Of a stretch of DNA of 64,000 nt, positions 26,361 through 35,107 are shown in pieces. Source of the stretch: Streptantibioticus parmotrematis (GTDB lineage: Bacteria > Actinomycetota > Actinomycetes > Streptomycetales > Streptomycetaceae). Every line of letters starts with the position of its first letter. Within the stretch, counting starts at the first letter, position 1. Below the pieces are notes generated by a model, which saw only the letters and a list, made by a program, of their open reading frames with translations, did not search any database and was not told the origin of the DNA. Made by a program: the position numbers and the translations under genes. The stretch is from NCBI RefSeq assembly GCF_019890615.1, contig NZ_JAINVZ010000001.1:1-64000 (forward strand). Reading direction: 5' to 3'.

Positions 26361-26592
26361 CCGATGGGTTAAGCGGGGCGCTTGTGAGGTGGTTGCCCTT
26401 TTCCGTACCGTTCCCCCGGTTCTGCCGGGCGCATGCCGAACCCGCCGGTGCGGGGCGGGAGTCGGCTCACCGGAGCGGACGGCGACGCGGCGGACCTCCC
26501 CGTGTCGACCGCCCGCGCGGTGGTCGTCCCGTACCGCCTTGCCTACGTCTCGCGTGGTGGCAGCTGAGGCCGCGGAAGCCGATGCCCACCGG

Positions 26593-27465
26593 TCAGCGGG
26601 CGGCGTCCAGGACGACCCGGGCCACCAGTTGCGGGTCGTCGTTCATCGGCACGTGGCCGCAGCCCGGCAGCCGCACCAGCCGGGCGTGCGGGATCATCCG
26701 CTTCAGGCGCACGCCCTGCCGCCGCAGGAGCAGACGGTCCCGGGTGCCCCAGGCCACCGTCACCGGCACCCCCGCGGGCACGGTTCCGGTGAACGGCCGC
26801 TGCCTCCGCGCCGCGGCGAGCGTCGCCTCGAACCCGGTGGCCTCGCGCAGCGCCCGCGTCTCGGCCACCACCGCCTCCGGGGCCCTGCGGCCCGGGCGGG
26901 CGTAGACGCTGCCGACCAGGGCCGCGCGCCCGGCGGCGCTGCGGGCGAGCCGTTCCACGGCGGCGGGTGGCACCAGCAGCGCGCCGCGCCGCATCGCGGA
27001 CAGCACGGCGGACGCGTACCGCCACTCGGCCTCGTTCCAGAAGCCGCCGGGCGAGAGCGCCGCGACGGCCCTGGCCCGTCCGGCGCGGGCGAGGTGCAAC
27101 GCGATCAGCCCGCCGAGCGAGTTGCCCACCACGAAGGGCCGCTCGACGCCCAGCGCGTCGAACATCGCGCCGAAGACCGCGACCGCGCCGTCCATGGTGT
27201 ACGGCACCGCCTCGGGCTGCGCGGGCGAGGCACCGAAGCCGGGCAGGTCGACCGCGAACACCTCGTGCCGTGCGGCCAGTTCGGCCACCACTGGGTGCCA
27301 GGCCTGGCGGTGGTGGCCGATGCCGTGCAAGAGGATCAGCGGACTGCCGGCGCCGTGACGTTCGTACGCGACGGTGAGGGTGGGAAGTCCCGCCGGGGTG
27401 ACCTCCACGTAGGAGGCGGGGGTGTCGCCGAGGGAGGCTGTTGCCGTACTCGTCATGTGCTGCAT
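26593..27465 (-). CDS. Alpha/beta hydrolase
   Basis: A 290-residue alpha/beta hydrolase: oxyanion-hole LLHGIGHHRQAW, nucleophile elbow VVGNSLGGLIALHLA (Ser), acid WGTRDRLL (Asp) and LPGCGHVPMNDDP (His) are all present, so the triad is complete. It is probably an esterase or haloalkane/epoxide-type hydrolase; the substrate cannot be told. ATG 27465 is chosen because GGAG lies 7 nt upstream; a further ATG at 27456 is possible. Confidence 0.87.
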   Translation of the reverse strand: MQHMTSTATASLGDTPASYVEVTPAGLPTLTVAYERHGAGSPLILLHGIGHHRQAWHPVVAELAARHEVFAVDLPGFGASPAQPEAVPYTMDGAVAVFGAMFDALGVERPFVVGNSLGGLIALHLARAGRARAVAALSPGGFWNEAEWRYASAVLSAMRRGALLVPPAAVERLARSAAGRAALVGSVYARPGRRAPEAVVAETRALREATGFEATLAAARRQRPFTGTVPAGVPVTVAWGTRDRLLLRRQGVRLKRMIPHARLVRLPGCGHVPMNDDPQLVARVVLDAAR

Positions 27466-27670
27466 GCACTGCTCCAGGCGTGGTGTGTCGGGTGCCGCGG
27501 GCTCGGTGGCGCGTCGTGCGGTCAGTTTCCGGCAGATCATCCGCGGCCGGAACAGCGCGTCCGGTGGCCGGGTGCGGTTCGACACCTACGTGGCCGATAC
27601 CTCCCCTTTCGCGAACATCGTATGAACGCTGTACGTGGTCACTCGCCTGCGGGCCGTAGGGAATCGATGA

Positions 27671-27741
27671 TTGGTCTTGACCAAGCAGTGGGGCCGTCCT
27701 ATGGTCCCCTAGTAGTGAAACAACCCTTAATAAATAAGGGT
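27671..27741 (+). promoter_or_regulatory. Promoter with DasR-like operator and second dyad, ahead of GntR gene
   Basis: TTGACC (27677-27682) and TATGGT (27700-27705), 17 bp apart, form a good housekeeping promoter. The -35 is embedded in TTGGTC-TT-GACCAA (27671-27684), very close to the DasR-type consensus TGGTCTAGACCA. A second perfect dyad ACCCTTA-N5-TAAGGGT (27723-27741) lies in the presumed 5' untranslated region in an AT-rich patch. The arrangement fits repression by a GntR/HutC protein, either the one encoded downstream or DasR itself. Confidence 0.72.
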
Positions 27742-27779
27742 GGATAAAGGCCCGGTACACGCCGACCGTGGAGGACAGG

Positions 27780-28556
27780 GTGGGGACCACGCAGCTTGAG
27801 GCGGCGCAGGAGCCGAAGTACTGGCACCTGAGGACAGTGCTGGCCGAGGCGCTGGACTCGGAGTTCGCGGTGGGCGAAGTGCTGCCCAACGAACGGGACT
27901 TGGCGGCCCGCTTCGGCGTCGCCCGTGCCACGCTCCGCCAGGCGCTGGAGCAACTGGAGCTGGAAGGCCGCCTGCAGCGCCGTCGCGGCGTCGGCACCAC
28001 GGTCGCGCCGCCGCGCATCGGCGTGCCGGTCGGCCCCGCGGAGGGCGACTGGCCCGGTGCGGGCAACGACACTTGGCGCACGATCGGATGTGTCGAGGCC
28101 CCGGCTCCGGCCGCGGTGGCGAGCCTGCTGAACGAGGGGCGGCCCGGCTACCGCGCCACGGACATGGTGCACACCATCCGCCGGGTGCGGATGTCGCACG
28201 GCCAGCCGGTCGCCACCGAACTGCTCTACGTCCCGCGCGACAGCGTGCCCGGCCTGCCCGAGCTGCTGCCGCCGACCGCCCACCCGCGCGCCGTGCTGCG
28301 CGAGTTGCACCGGCTGGAGCTGGAGAGCGAGGACCGCACCGTCGAGCTGGGCTCGGCGCGTGCCGAGGACGCCAAGCAGCTGGAACGGCTGCCCGGCGCC
28401 CCGGTCCTCGTCGTCACCACGCGGTACGTCACCGGGGGCCGGGTCGGCGCGGTCGCAGTAGCCACCTACCGCGCGGACACCTGCCGCCTCACCTTCGGCG
28501 ACACCGGTGCGGTGGAGATCACGCACCACGACGACGAGCGGCGTCAGGCTTCCTGA
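27780..28556 (+). CDS. GntR-family regulator (HutC/UTRA type)
   Basis: A 258-residue regulator with an N-terminal GntR winged helix (PKYWHLRTVLAEALDSEFAV, then LPNERDLAARFGVARATLRQ, and QRRRGVGTTVAPPR) and a C-terminal UTRA effector domain (YRATDMVHTIRRVRMSHGQP, VATELLYVPRDSVPGLPELL, VLVVTTRYVTGGRVGAVAVA). UTRA proteins bind sugars or amino sugars. GTG 27780 is preferred because GGAGG lies 5 nt upstream; GTG 27768 has no ribosome site. The gene is isolated, so the regulon is not evident, but the operator in its own promoter suggests autoregulation. Confidence 0.9.
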   Translation: MGTTQLEAAQEPKYWHLRTVLAEALDSEFAVGEVLPNERDLAARFGVARATLRQALEQLELEGRLQRRRGVGTTVAPPRIGVPVGPAEGDWPGAGNDTWRTIGCVEAPAPAAVASLLNEGRPGYRATDMVHTIRRVRMSHGQPVATELLYVPRDSVPGLPELLPPTAHPRAVLRELHRLELESEDRTVELGSARAEDAKQLERLPGAPVLVVTTRYVTGGRVGAVAVATYRADTCRLTFGDTGAVEITHHDDERRQAS

Positions 28557-28633
28557 CGCAGGCTGCCTGAGTAGACGCGCCCTGTCTGAGCAGATGCAGG
28601 CTGCCTGAGTAGACGCAGACTGTCTGAGTAGGG
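28541..28633. repeat. Hairpin and four 19-bp tandem units over a stop codon
   Basis: GCGTCAGG (28541-28548) pairs with CCTGACGC (28552-28559) over the GntR gene's stop codon. Directly after, four 19-bp units (28558-28576, 28577-28595, 28596-28614, 28615-28633) each carry a CTGCCTGAGTAG/CTGTCTGAG core; units one and three are identical. The TTCCTGAC around the stop looks like a diverged further unit. Confidence 0.85.
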
Positions 28634-28683
28634 GCGACGGCCCTCGGTCAAGTGCCGGGCTCCGCAGGAATGTTGACGGCGCG

Positions 28684-29838
28684 TCAGGACCGGGCTGCGG
28701 TGGTCGGCTCGACCGCGAAGAGCTGTTCCTCCACGTGGTCGAGCGCCAGCCGCAGCGCCCCGGTCGCCACGACCTCCTCGCCCAGCGCGGACAGCACCAC
28801 CTGCGGCGGCCGCAGGCAGTAGCGCGCCAACTCCTCGCGCAGCGGCTCCACCACGCCGTCCATCCCGGTCGCCCAGCCGCCCAGTACGACCAGTTCGGGA
28901 TCGAGGGCGAGCGCGAGCGCGGCCACGTCGTGCACCAGGCGCCGCATGAAGCGTCGCACGGCCTCCCGCGCCCGCTCGTCGCCGTCCTCGGCCAGCGCGA
29001 ACACCCGGGTCACCGCGGGCTCGTCCAGCGGGTCGAGGGGGGTGTCCGTGGTGGACAGCAGGCGTTCCGGCGTCGCCTCGCGGCCCAGCAGGTGCAGCGC
29101 GCCGATCTCGCCCGCCGCGCCCCCGAACCCCCGGTGCAGCCGACCGCCGATCAGCGAACCGGCACCGGGGCTCAGCCCCGCCATCACGAACACCACGTCG
29201 CCGCTGCCCCGCGCCGCGCCCGACCAGTGTTCGGCGACGGCGGCCGCGTTGGCGTCGTTCTCCACCAGCACCGGGCAGCGGAACGACCGTCGCAGCCGTT
29301 CGCCGAGCCGCAACCCCGTCCACCCGGGCATGGCGGTGCCCAGCGCCACGGTGCCGTCCGCCTCCACGATGCCGGGGCTTCCCACCCCCACCGCCCACAA
29401 CGTGCTGCGGGCCACCCCCGCCTTGCGCAGCAGCTCGGCGACGGCGGAACGCGCCCGCTCCAGGCGCTCGTCGGCGTCCAGGGCCTCGTCCACCGGGTGG
29501 CCGTGCGAGCCCAGCACCCGCCCGCCGAGGTCGGCGAGGATCACCCGCACCCGGTGCACGCCGATCTCGATGCCCAGCAGATGGCCCGCCTCCGCGTGGA
29601 AGCGGAAGCGGCGCGCGGGGCGGCCCTGGCGGCGCGTGTCGGCCGGTGAGCCGGGTGCCTCCACCACGAGCCCGGACTCGGCCAGGCCCTCGATGACCCC
29701 CTCGACCGTGGGCCGCGACAGGCCGGTGTCGTGCACCAGTTCGGTCAGGGTCCGCGGTTGCGCGTCACGCAGCACGTGCAGGACGACCGCCGAGTTGATC
29801 CTGCGGAGCAACGAGGGTTCCCCGCCGGTGAGCCGCAC
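28684..29838 (-). CDS. ROK family transcriptional regulator / sugar kinase homologue
   Basis: A 384-residue protein with an N-terminal winged helix (LVHDTGLSRPTVEGVIEGLA) and a ROK kinase-like body: LLGIEIGVHRVRVILADLGG, GVGSPGIVEADG, ENDANAAAVAEHW, and GLSPGAGSLIGGRLHRGFGG. The classical ROK zinc-site CxCGxxGC is not seen where it should follow GAAGEIGALHLLG, so it is probably a repressor rather than an active sugar kinase. Starts possible are GTG 29847, TTG 29841 and GTG 29838; AGGAGG sits right next to the first, so the later ones are better spaced. A long inverted repeat lies upstream. Confidence 0.85.
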   Translation of the reverse strand: MRLTGGEPSLLRRINSAVVLHVLRDAQPRTLTELVHDTGLSRPTVEGVIEGLAESGLVVEAPGSPADTRRQGRPARRFRFHAEAGHLLGIEIGVHRVRVILADLGGRVLGSHGHPVDEALDADERLERARSAVAELLRKAGVARSTLWAVGVGSPGIVEADGTVALGTAMPGWTGLRLGERLRRSFRCPVLVENDANAAAVAEHWSGAARGSGDVVFVMAGLSPGAGSLIGGRLHRGFGGAAGEIGALHLLGREATPERLLSTTDTPLDPLDEPAVTRVFALAEDGDERAREAVRRFMRRLVHDVAALALALDPELVVLGGWATGMDGVVEPLREELARYCLRPPQVVLSALGEEVVATGALRLALDHVEEQLFAVEPTTAARS

Positions 29839-29879
29839 CAACGTCACGCCTCCTGACTGACCGCGTACTTTCCGGACGC

Positions 29880-29921
29880 GTACGATCCGGGCCGACCGGT
29901 GCGCGTGTGGCCGGATCGTAC
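29880..29921. promoter_or_regulatory. Widely spaced 11-bp inverted half-sites upstream of ROK gene
   Basis: GTACGATCCGG (29880-29890) and CCGGATCGTAC (29911-29921) are perfect inverted copies whose starts are 31 bp apart, about three helical turns. The position is 33-80 bp upstream of the ROK start. Dimeric or tetrameric ROK regulators bind split palindromes, so this is a strong operator candidate for autoregulation. Confidence 0.62.
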
Positions 29922-30026
29922 CCGCACGCTCGCACGGCGGCGAGGGCGGCCGGTCCGGTCCCGACCGGCGTCGACGCGCTTCGCCACGCGCGCCGCCGAA
30001 GTCCGGGGCCGCAGGTCGCGTCGGTG

Positions 30027-30566
30027 TCAGTCGTCCTCGGCCGCCACGCGCAGCCGCCCGAACTCCTCCGCGAGCGTGGCGGGCGTCCAGTGCGCGTTGA
30101 GGCCGCTGGGGTTGGGGAGCGCCCAGATCCGGGTGTCGCCCAGCCGCCGCTCCTGAGGACCGATGCGCGCGCCGCGCTCACCGAAGGCCGTGCGGTACGC
30201 GGTGATGCCCGCGATCGCCAGCCAGCGCGGCCGGTGCAGCAGCACCCGGTCGGTCAGCAGCCGGCCGCCCTCCCGCAGCTCCTCGTCGGACAGCTCGTCG
30301 GCCCGCGCGGTGGCCCGGGCGGCGACGTTGGTGATCCCCAGCCCGAACTCCAGCAGCCGCCCCTGCTCCGCCGGCGCCAGCCGCGTGGGCGTGAAACCGG
30401 AGGCGTGCAACGCGGGCCAGAACCGGTTGCCCGGCCGCGCGAAGTGATGCCCGGTCGCCGCCGACAGCAGCCCCGGGTTGATTCCGCAGAACAGCACACG
30501 CAGCCCGCCCGCGATCACATCCGGAACGGTGCGGTCGCGGGCGGCCTGAAGCTCCTCGGGCGTCAG
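30027..30566 (-). CDS. mug: G/U mismatch-specific DNA glycosylase
   Basis: A roughly 179-residue Mug/TDG glycosylase that removes uracil or thymine opposite guanine. Motifs: FCGINPGLLSAATGHHFARP (catalytic Asn in GINPG), RFWPALHASGFTP, GITNVAARATARADELS and LPNPSGLNAHWT (intercalating loop). Homology starts at LTPEELQAARDRTVPDV, but the codon there is CTG (30566-30564), which overlaps the purB stop as CTGA where family members have ATGA or GTGA. The next ordinary start is GTG at 30518, sixteen codons inside. Either a CTG start with translational coupling, or a truncated start, must apply. Confidence 0.85.
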   Translation of the reverse strand: MTPEELQAARDRTVPDVIAGGLRVLFCGINPGLLSAATGHHFARPGNRFWPALHASGFTPTRLAPAEQGRLLEFGLGITNVAARATARADELSDEELREGGRLLTDRVLLHRPRWLAIAGITAYRTAFGERGARIGPQERRLGDTRIWALPNPSGLNAHWTPATLAEEFGRLRVAAEDD

Positions 30567-31996
30567 AGGATCGCCCCCGGCGCGTAGGCGGCGGCCCGCG
30601 GGTACCGCTCGGCGACCTCCTCGACCCGGCGCACGACGGCCGCGACCTGCTCGGAGGCGGCACCGGTGAACGACAGCCGGTCGGCCATCAGCCCGTCCAG
30701 CGCGGCGCGGTCCAGCGGGATCCGCTCGTCCTCGGCCAGCCGGTCCAGCAGCTCGTTGCGCTCCGCGCCCTTCTCCCGCATCGCCAGCGCCGACGCCACC
30801 GCGTGCTCCTTGATCGCCTCGTGCGCCACCTCGCGGCCCACCCCGGCGCGCACCGCGCCCATCAGCACCTTGGTGGTCGCCAGGAACGGCAGGTAGCGGT
30901 CCAGCTCCCGCGCGATCACCGCGGGGAACGCGCCGAACTCGTCCAGCACCGTCAGGAACGTCTCCAGCAGCCCGTCGAACGCGAAGAACGCGTCCGGCAG
31001 CGCCACCCGGCGCACCACCGAGCACGACACGTCGCCCTCGTTCCACTGGTCGCCCGCCAGCTCCCCGGTCATCGACGCGTACCCGCGCAGGATGACCGCG
31101 AGGCCGTTGACCCGCTCGCAGGACCGGGTGTTCATCTTGTGCGGCATCGCGGACGAACCGACCTGGCCCGGCTTGAAGCCCTCGGTGACCAGCTCGTGGC
31201 CCGCCATCAGCCGCACCGTCTTCGCCACCGACGACGGCGCCGCGGCGAGCTGTACCAGCGTGCTCACCACGTCGTAGTCGAGCGAGCGCGGGTAGACCTG
31301 GCCGACCGAGGTGAACGCCCGGGCGAAGCCGAGGTGCTCCGCGATCCGGTGCTCCAGCTCGCCCAGCTTCGCCGCGTCCCCGCCGAGCAGGTCCAGCATG
31401 TCCTGAGCCGTGCCGACCGGGCCCTTGATGCCGCGCAGCGGGTAGCGGGCGAGCAGGTTCTCGACCCGCTCGAACGCCACCAGCATCTCGTCCGCGGCGG
31501 TCGCGAAGCGCTTGCCGAGCGTGGTGGCCTGCGCCGCCACGTTGTGCGAACGGCCCGCCATCACCAGCTCGGCGTTGTCCGCCGCCAGCTTCGCCAGCCG
31601 CGCCAGCACCGCCACCGTGCGGTCCCTGGCCAGCTCCAGCGAGAGCCGGATCTGGAGCTGCTCGACGTTCTCGGTCAGGTCGCGCGAGGTCATCCCCTTG
31701 TGGACCTGCTCGTGGCCGGCCAGAGCGTTGAACTCCTCGATGCGAGCCTTCACATCGTGACGGGTGACCTTCTCGCGCTCGGCGATCGAAGCGAGGTCTA
31801 CCTGCTCCACCACGCGCTCGTAGTCCGCCAGCGCCTGGTCCGGCACCTCGATGCCCAGGTCCTTCTGGGCCCGCAGCACGGCGAGCCACAGACGGCGTTC
31901 CAGGATCACCTTCTGCTCGGGGGACCAGATGGTGGCGAGTTCGGCCGAGGCGTAGCGGCCGGCCAGGACGTTCGGGATGCGCGGCTTGGAGGTCAC
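30563..31996 (-). CDS. purB: Adenylosuccinate lyase
   Basis: A 477-residue adenylosuccinate lyase of the fumarase superfamily, acting twice in purine synthesis (SAICAR to AICAR, and adenylosuccinate to AMP). The signature GSSAMPHKMNTR is intact, with SRDLTENVEQLQIR and the catalytic His in AGRSHNVAAQATT. The start is GTG 31996, 8 nt after a TAGACT box, so the transcript is probably leaderless. It overlaps mug by 4 bp and forms an operon with it. Confidence 0.96.
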   Translation of the reverse strand: MTSKPRIPNVLAGRYASAELATIWSPEQKVILERRLWLAVLRAQKDLGIEVPDQALADYERVVEQVDLASIAEREKVTRHDVKARIEEFNALAGHEQVHKGMTSRDLTENVEQLQIRLSLELARDRTVAVLARLAKLAADNAELVMAGRSHNVAAQATTLGKRFATAADEMLVAFERVENLLARYPLRGIKGPVGTAQDMLDLLGGDAAKLGELEHRIAEHLGFARAFTSVGQVYPRSLDYDVVSTLVQLAAAPSSVAKTVRLMAGHELVTEGFKPGQVGSSAMPHKMNTRSCERVNGLAVILRGYASMTGELAGDQWNEGDVSCSVVRRVALPDAFFAFDGLLETFLTVLDEFGAFPAVIARELDRYLPFLATTKVLMGAVRAGVGREVAHEAIKEHAVASALAMREKGAERNELLDRLAEDERIPLDRAALDGLMADRLSFTGAASEQVAAVVRRVEEVAERYPRAAAYAPGAIL

Positions 31997-32004
31997 GTCT
32001 GCGA

Positions 32005-32010
32005 AGTCTA
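32005..32010 (-). promoter_or_regulatory. -10 box of purB (leaderless)
   Basis: AGTCTA on the plus strand reads TAGACT on the minus strand, ending 8 nt before the purB GTG with no ribosome site between them. Confidence 0.55.
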
Positions 32011-32068
32011 CTGGGCCCGCGCCGGGCGTCCGCCCAGGCCAGCGCCCCGCTCCCGGCGGCCGGACGGG

Positions 32069-32848
32069 TTACGGCTCGAGCGGCACCAGCTCGGGTCGCT
32101 TGGCCGGCCTGCCGTCGCCTGAGGAACGGCCGGTCAGCCGCCTGCCGATCCACGGAAGCAGATGCTCCCGCGTGAAGCGCAGGTCGGAGCCGCGCCGGGC
32201 CACCCAGCCCGGTGGCACGAACGGCGGCAACGGCTCCCGCCACTCCGTCCGCTCCGGCAGCCCTATGGCCTGCCCGACCGCCTCGGCGACCCGCAGGTGG
32301 CCCTCGGCGTTCAGGTGCAGCCGGTCCGCCGCCCACATCCGGGGGTCGCCCAGCACCGGGGCGCCGAACAGGTCGACCACCACCGCGCCGTGCCGCTCGG
32401 CCAGGGCGTCGATGTGCTCGTACAGCCGCGTCATCCGGGGCAGGAACCGCGTGGCCACCGGGCCCCGTCGCGCCGGGCTGCGCATCAGCACCAGCTGCCG
32501 GCAGCTGGGCGCCAGCCGCGTCACCGCCTCCTCGAGCCGCGCGCACACCTCCTCGACGTCGCACTTCGGTCGCAGCACGTCGTTGAGCCCGCCGACCAGC
32601 GTGACGAGGTCCGCGCCCATCGCCGCCGCGGCCTCGGTCTGCTCGTCGAGGATCTGCCGGATGAGCTTGCCCCGGACCGCGAGGTTCGCGTACCGGAAGC
32701 CGGGCGTGGCGGCGGCCAGGCGGGCGGCGAGCAGGTCGGCCCACCCGCGGTAGCCCCCTTCCGGCAGCTCGTCGGACATGCCCTCGGTGAACGAGTCGCC
32801 CACCGCGGCGAAGCTGGTGAAGGCAGTGAATGAGGTGTTTATCGGCAT
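32069..32848 (-). CDS. SGNH/GDSL hydrolase
   Basis: A 259-residue SGNH hydrolase: block I FAAVGDSFTEGMSD (Ser), block II ANLAVRGKLI (Gly), block III VTLVGGLNDVLRPK (Asn) and block V WAADRLHLNAEGH (Asp and His). No signal peptide is visible, so it is likely cytoplasmic. Family members are esterases or lipases with broad substrates. The C-terminal ~50 residues are Arg/Pro-rich. Confidence 0.9.
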   Translation of the reverse strand: MPINTSFTAFTSFAAVGDSFTEGMSDELPEGGYRGWADLLAARLAAATPGFRYANLAVRGKLIRQILDEQTEAAAAMGADLVTLVGGLNDVLRPKCDVEEVCARLEEAVTRLAPSCRQLVLMRSPARRGPVATRFLPRMTRLYEHIDALAERHGAVVVDLFGAPVLGDPRMWAADRLHLNAEGHLRVAEAVGQAIGLPERTEWREPLPPFVPPGWVARRGSDLRFTREHLLPWIGRRLTGRSSGDGRPAKRPELVPLEP

Positions 32849-32911
32849 GGCAGGCCGATCCTAGCCGCACCACGCCCACGGCTTCGGGGCCTGCCGCGGC
32901 GAGGACGAGCG

Positions 32912-32993
32912 GAGGCCGGGGTGACCGGCGGAGGGTGGCATGACCGGACGGAGGGTCGGGATGACCGGGCGGCGCGGGCGGGGTGACCGGGCA
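32912..32993. repeat. Four imperfect ~20-bp tandem units
   Basis: Units of 19-22 bp, each with a G-A/G-TGACCGG core, run from 32912 to 32993. They lie 44 bp beyond the 3' end of the ICMT-like gene (minus strand) and upstream of the SGNH gene. Confidence 0.65.
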
Positions 32994-33036
32994 GCCGTCC
33001 CTCCCGGGCCGCACGCCGCGCGTCGGTGGCCGTCGG

Positions 33037-33615
33037 TCACCAGATCCGGGGTATCAGGCGCGCGGTGGTCGCCGCGTACGACGTGTAGGCCTCGCCCAGC
33101 GACTCGGTGAGCATGCGTTCCTCCACTCGTATCCGGTATCCCAGCGCCACCAGCGCGCAGGCCACCAGCAGCAGCCAGGCGGCGACGTTGCCGGACATCA
33201 GGGCAAGGGTGAGGCCGCCCAGCAGCATGCCGCTGTACGCGGGGTGCCGGACCCAGCGGTAGGGGCCGGAGCGGACCACCTGGTGGTCGTCCTGGATGTG
33301 CACCGTGCCCCGGAAGAAGCGGCCGAGGGCCACAATGGCCCACAACCGCAGGACTATGCCCGCCCAGGCCACCAGCAGGACGGCCAGCCGGACCGCGACC
33401 GATCCGGTGGGGTACGACAACCCGGGCACCGCGCGGGCGACCGGCCCGGCCAGCGAGTTGCCGCCGCCTATCAGCACCACGAAGAGCAGCAGACTCGGCC
33501 ACTCCATCCGTTCCGTGCGACGGCTGCGGGCCAACTGGCGTGCCTGCAGGACGATTTCGGCCGCCACCCAGGCCCACAGCGTCCACGTGATCATCACACC
33601 CAGCACGTGCGCCAT
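33037..33615 (-). CDS. Isoprenylcysteine methyltransferase-family membrane protein
   Basis: A 192-residue membrane protein with about five helices. The C-terminal half has the ICMT/NnrU-type SAM-binding pattern: GPYRWVRHPAYSGMLLGGLT and RIRVEERMLTESLGEAYTSY. Bacterial homologues are of mostly unknown substrate. ATG 33615 is chosen for GGGAGGTG just upstream. It ends in RLIPRIW. Confidence 0.85.
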   Translation of the reverse strand: MAHVLGVMITWTLWAWVAAEIVLQARQLARSRRTERMEWPSLLLFVVLIGGGNSLAGPVARAVPGLSYPTGSVAVRLAVLLVAWAGIVLRLWAIVALGRFFRGTVHIQDDHQVVRSGPYRWVRHPAYSGMLLGGLTLALMSGNVAAWLLLVACALVALGYRIRVEERMLTESLGEAYTSYAATTARLIPRIW

Positions 33616-33945
33616 GACTTCACCTCCCACCCCGTGGGCGCCGACCGCCCGGTCGGCGCCGTCCGATTCGTTCCCGTGGCACGACGATGGCACCTGGTCA
33701 GGGGGAGTGGTTCCACCCACGGGTGGAGATGCGGGTGGAGATCACCGGGGACGGAAATCGGGGGCCTCTCCACCCGGAGGCGGAGCGTGAGGTGGCCAAC
33801 CCGAGGTCGGAGCGTGAGGTGGCCACCCAGGGCCGGGGTGCGACTTGTCCATCCGGGGTCGGAGTACGACTGGTCAGTCCCGGGTGGGTAGGGTGCTTCT
33901 CCGCCCGCAGTGGCTGCGGAACGCGGAACGGGCCCCCGACCGGCC
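33616..33945. other. Gene-free stretch with a 4-copy ~26-bp repeat
   Basis: No gene is supported here. Four imperfect tandem units lie at 33772-33798, 33799-33825, 33826-33851 and 33852-33876; the first two are nearly identical (GAGCGTGAGGTGGCCA), the others diverged. They begin about 70 bp beyond the 3' end of the F420-dependent oxidoreductase gene. Confidence 0.6.
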
Positions 33946-34842
33946 CTACCCTTCCTCCTCGCGCAGCCGTGCGATCACCGGGGCCATCGCCTCCATCGAG
34001 GGCTCCAACACTGTGTAGTAGGAGAACCCGAACCGCTCTCGATGGGACCGCAGTTGGTCCGCGATGGCCCCCACGCTGCCGTGGAGGAGCATGGGGACCC
34101 GGAGCAACTGGTCCTCCGTCAGGTGCGGTGCGTACGGGCGCAGGCCCTCGATCGCCTCGGCGCGGTCGTCGGTCACCACGACCCGTTGGACGAGGACGTT
34201 GAGTTCGGGCTGTGGTGCGCGGTCGCCGGCGAAGTCGAGGCAGGCGGCGACCCGTTCGTCGAGGCGGTCCGCGTCCAGCATGCGCAGGCCGCCGTCCGGC
34301 GCGCCTTCGACGTGTTCAGCGCCGGCGAACGCGGCGATGTCCGCGTGCCGCGCGGCCATCCGCAGAACTCGGTCACCGTTGCCGCCGAGCAGCAGCGGAG
34401 GGTGCGGGTTCTGCTCCGGACGCGGGGTGTGCGCGGGGTCGCCGAGCAGCCGCCGTACCTCCGTCACCGTGCGCTCGAGGTGGTCGACCCGGCTGCCGCG
34501 CGTACCGAACGGCAGCCCCGCGTCGTCGAATTCGGAGCGCACGTAACCCGTTCCGAGTCCCAGCTCCAGCCGGCCCGCGGTGAGCCGGTCCGTGGTCGCC
34601 ACCTCGCGGGCCAGCAGCGCCGGGTTCCAGAAGCCGACGTTGAGGACAAAGGTGCCCACCCTCGGGTGCGTGGTGGCCTGTGCGGCGGCCACGAGTGACG
34701 GGAAGGGCGCGGGCCAGCCCAGATGGTCCGGGACCAGCAGCACGTCGTATCCGAGGGACTCGGCGTACTGGCACTTCGCCGCCCACTCCTGCCCGGATGC
34801 CGCCTCCAGGAAGTTGACCCCGAACCTGAACCGCCGCGCCAT
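33946..34842 (-). CDS. F420-dependent LLM-class oxidoreductase
   Basis: A 298-residue luciferase-like monooxygenase-fold protein of the coenzyme F420-dependent type found in actinobacteria: FRFGVNFLEAASGQEWAAKC, VLLVPDHLGWPAPFPSLVAA, RLELGLGTGYVRSEFDDAGL and LLLGGNGDRVLRMAARHADI. It would transfer hydride from F420H2, or oxidise alcohols and steroids; the substrate is unknown. The gene is divergent from the APH(6)-type kinase. Confidence 0.88.
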   Translation of the reverse strand: MARRFRFGVNFLEAASGQEWAAKCQYAESLGYDVLLVPDHLGWPAPFPSLVAAAQATTHPRVGTFVLNVGFWNPALLAREVATTDRLTAGRLELGLGTGYVRSEFDDAGLPFGTRGSRVDHLERTVTEVRRLLGDPAHTPRPEQNPHPPLLLGGNGDRVLRMAARHADIAAFAGAEHVEGAPDGGLRMLDADRLDERVAACLDFAGDRAPQPELNVLVQRVVVTDDRAEAIEGLRPYAPHLTEDQLLRVPMLLHGSVGAIADQLRSHRERFGFSYYTVLEPSMEAMAPVIARLREEEG

Positions 34843-35107
34843 GTGTGTCCCTCCCGGTGCCCATTCGTTGCCCGCCCGACTTCCCGTCCGTCCACCGGTG
34901 TCCCCGTGCCGTCCGGCGGAGGAGATCGCACGCCAGGGGCAATTGTCAGTGGCGTGCGATAGACAGGTACCCAGTTGGGGCGTGGACGATCACGCGAGAG
35001 CGGGCGAAGTGGCGCGCGTTCGCGTGACCGCGCCCTGGCCGCGGGGACGTGTGACGAGTGGACGCGGGGACGCGCGAACGAGGAGGAAGGCGAGAGGGGG
35101 AAGCGCG

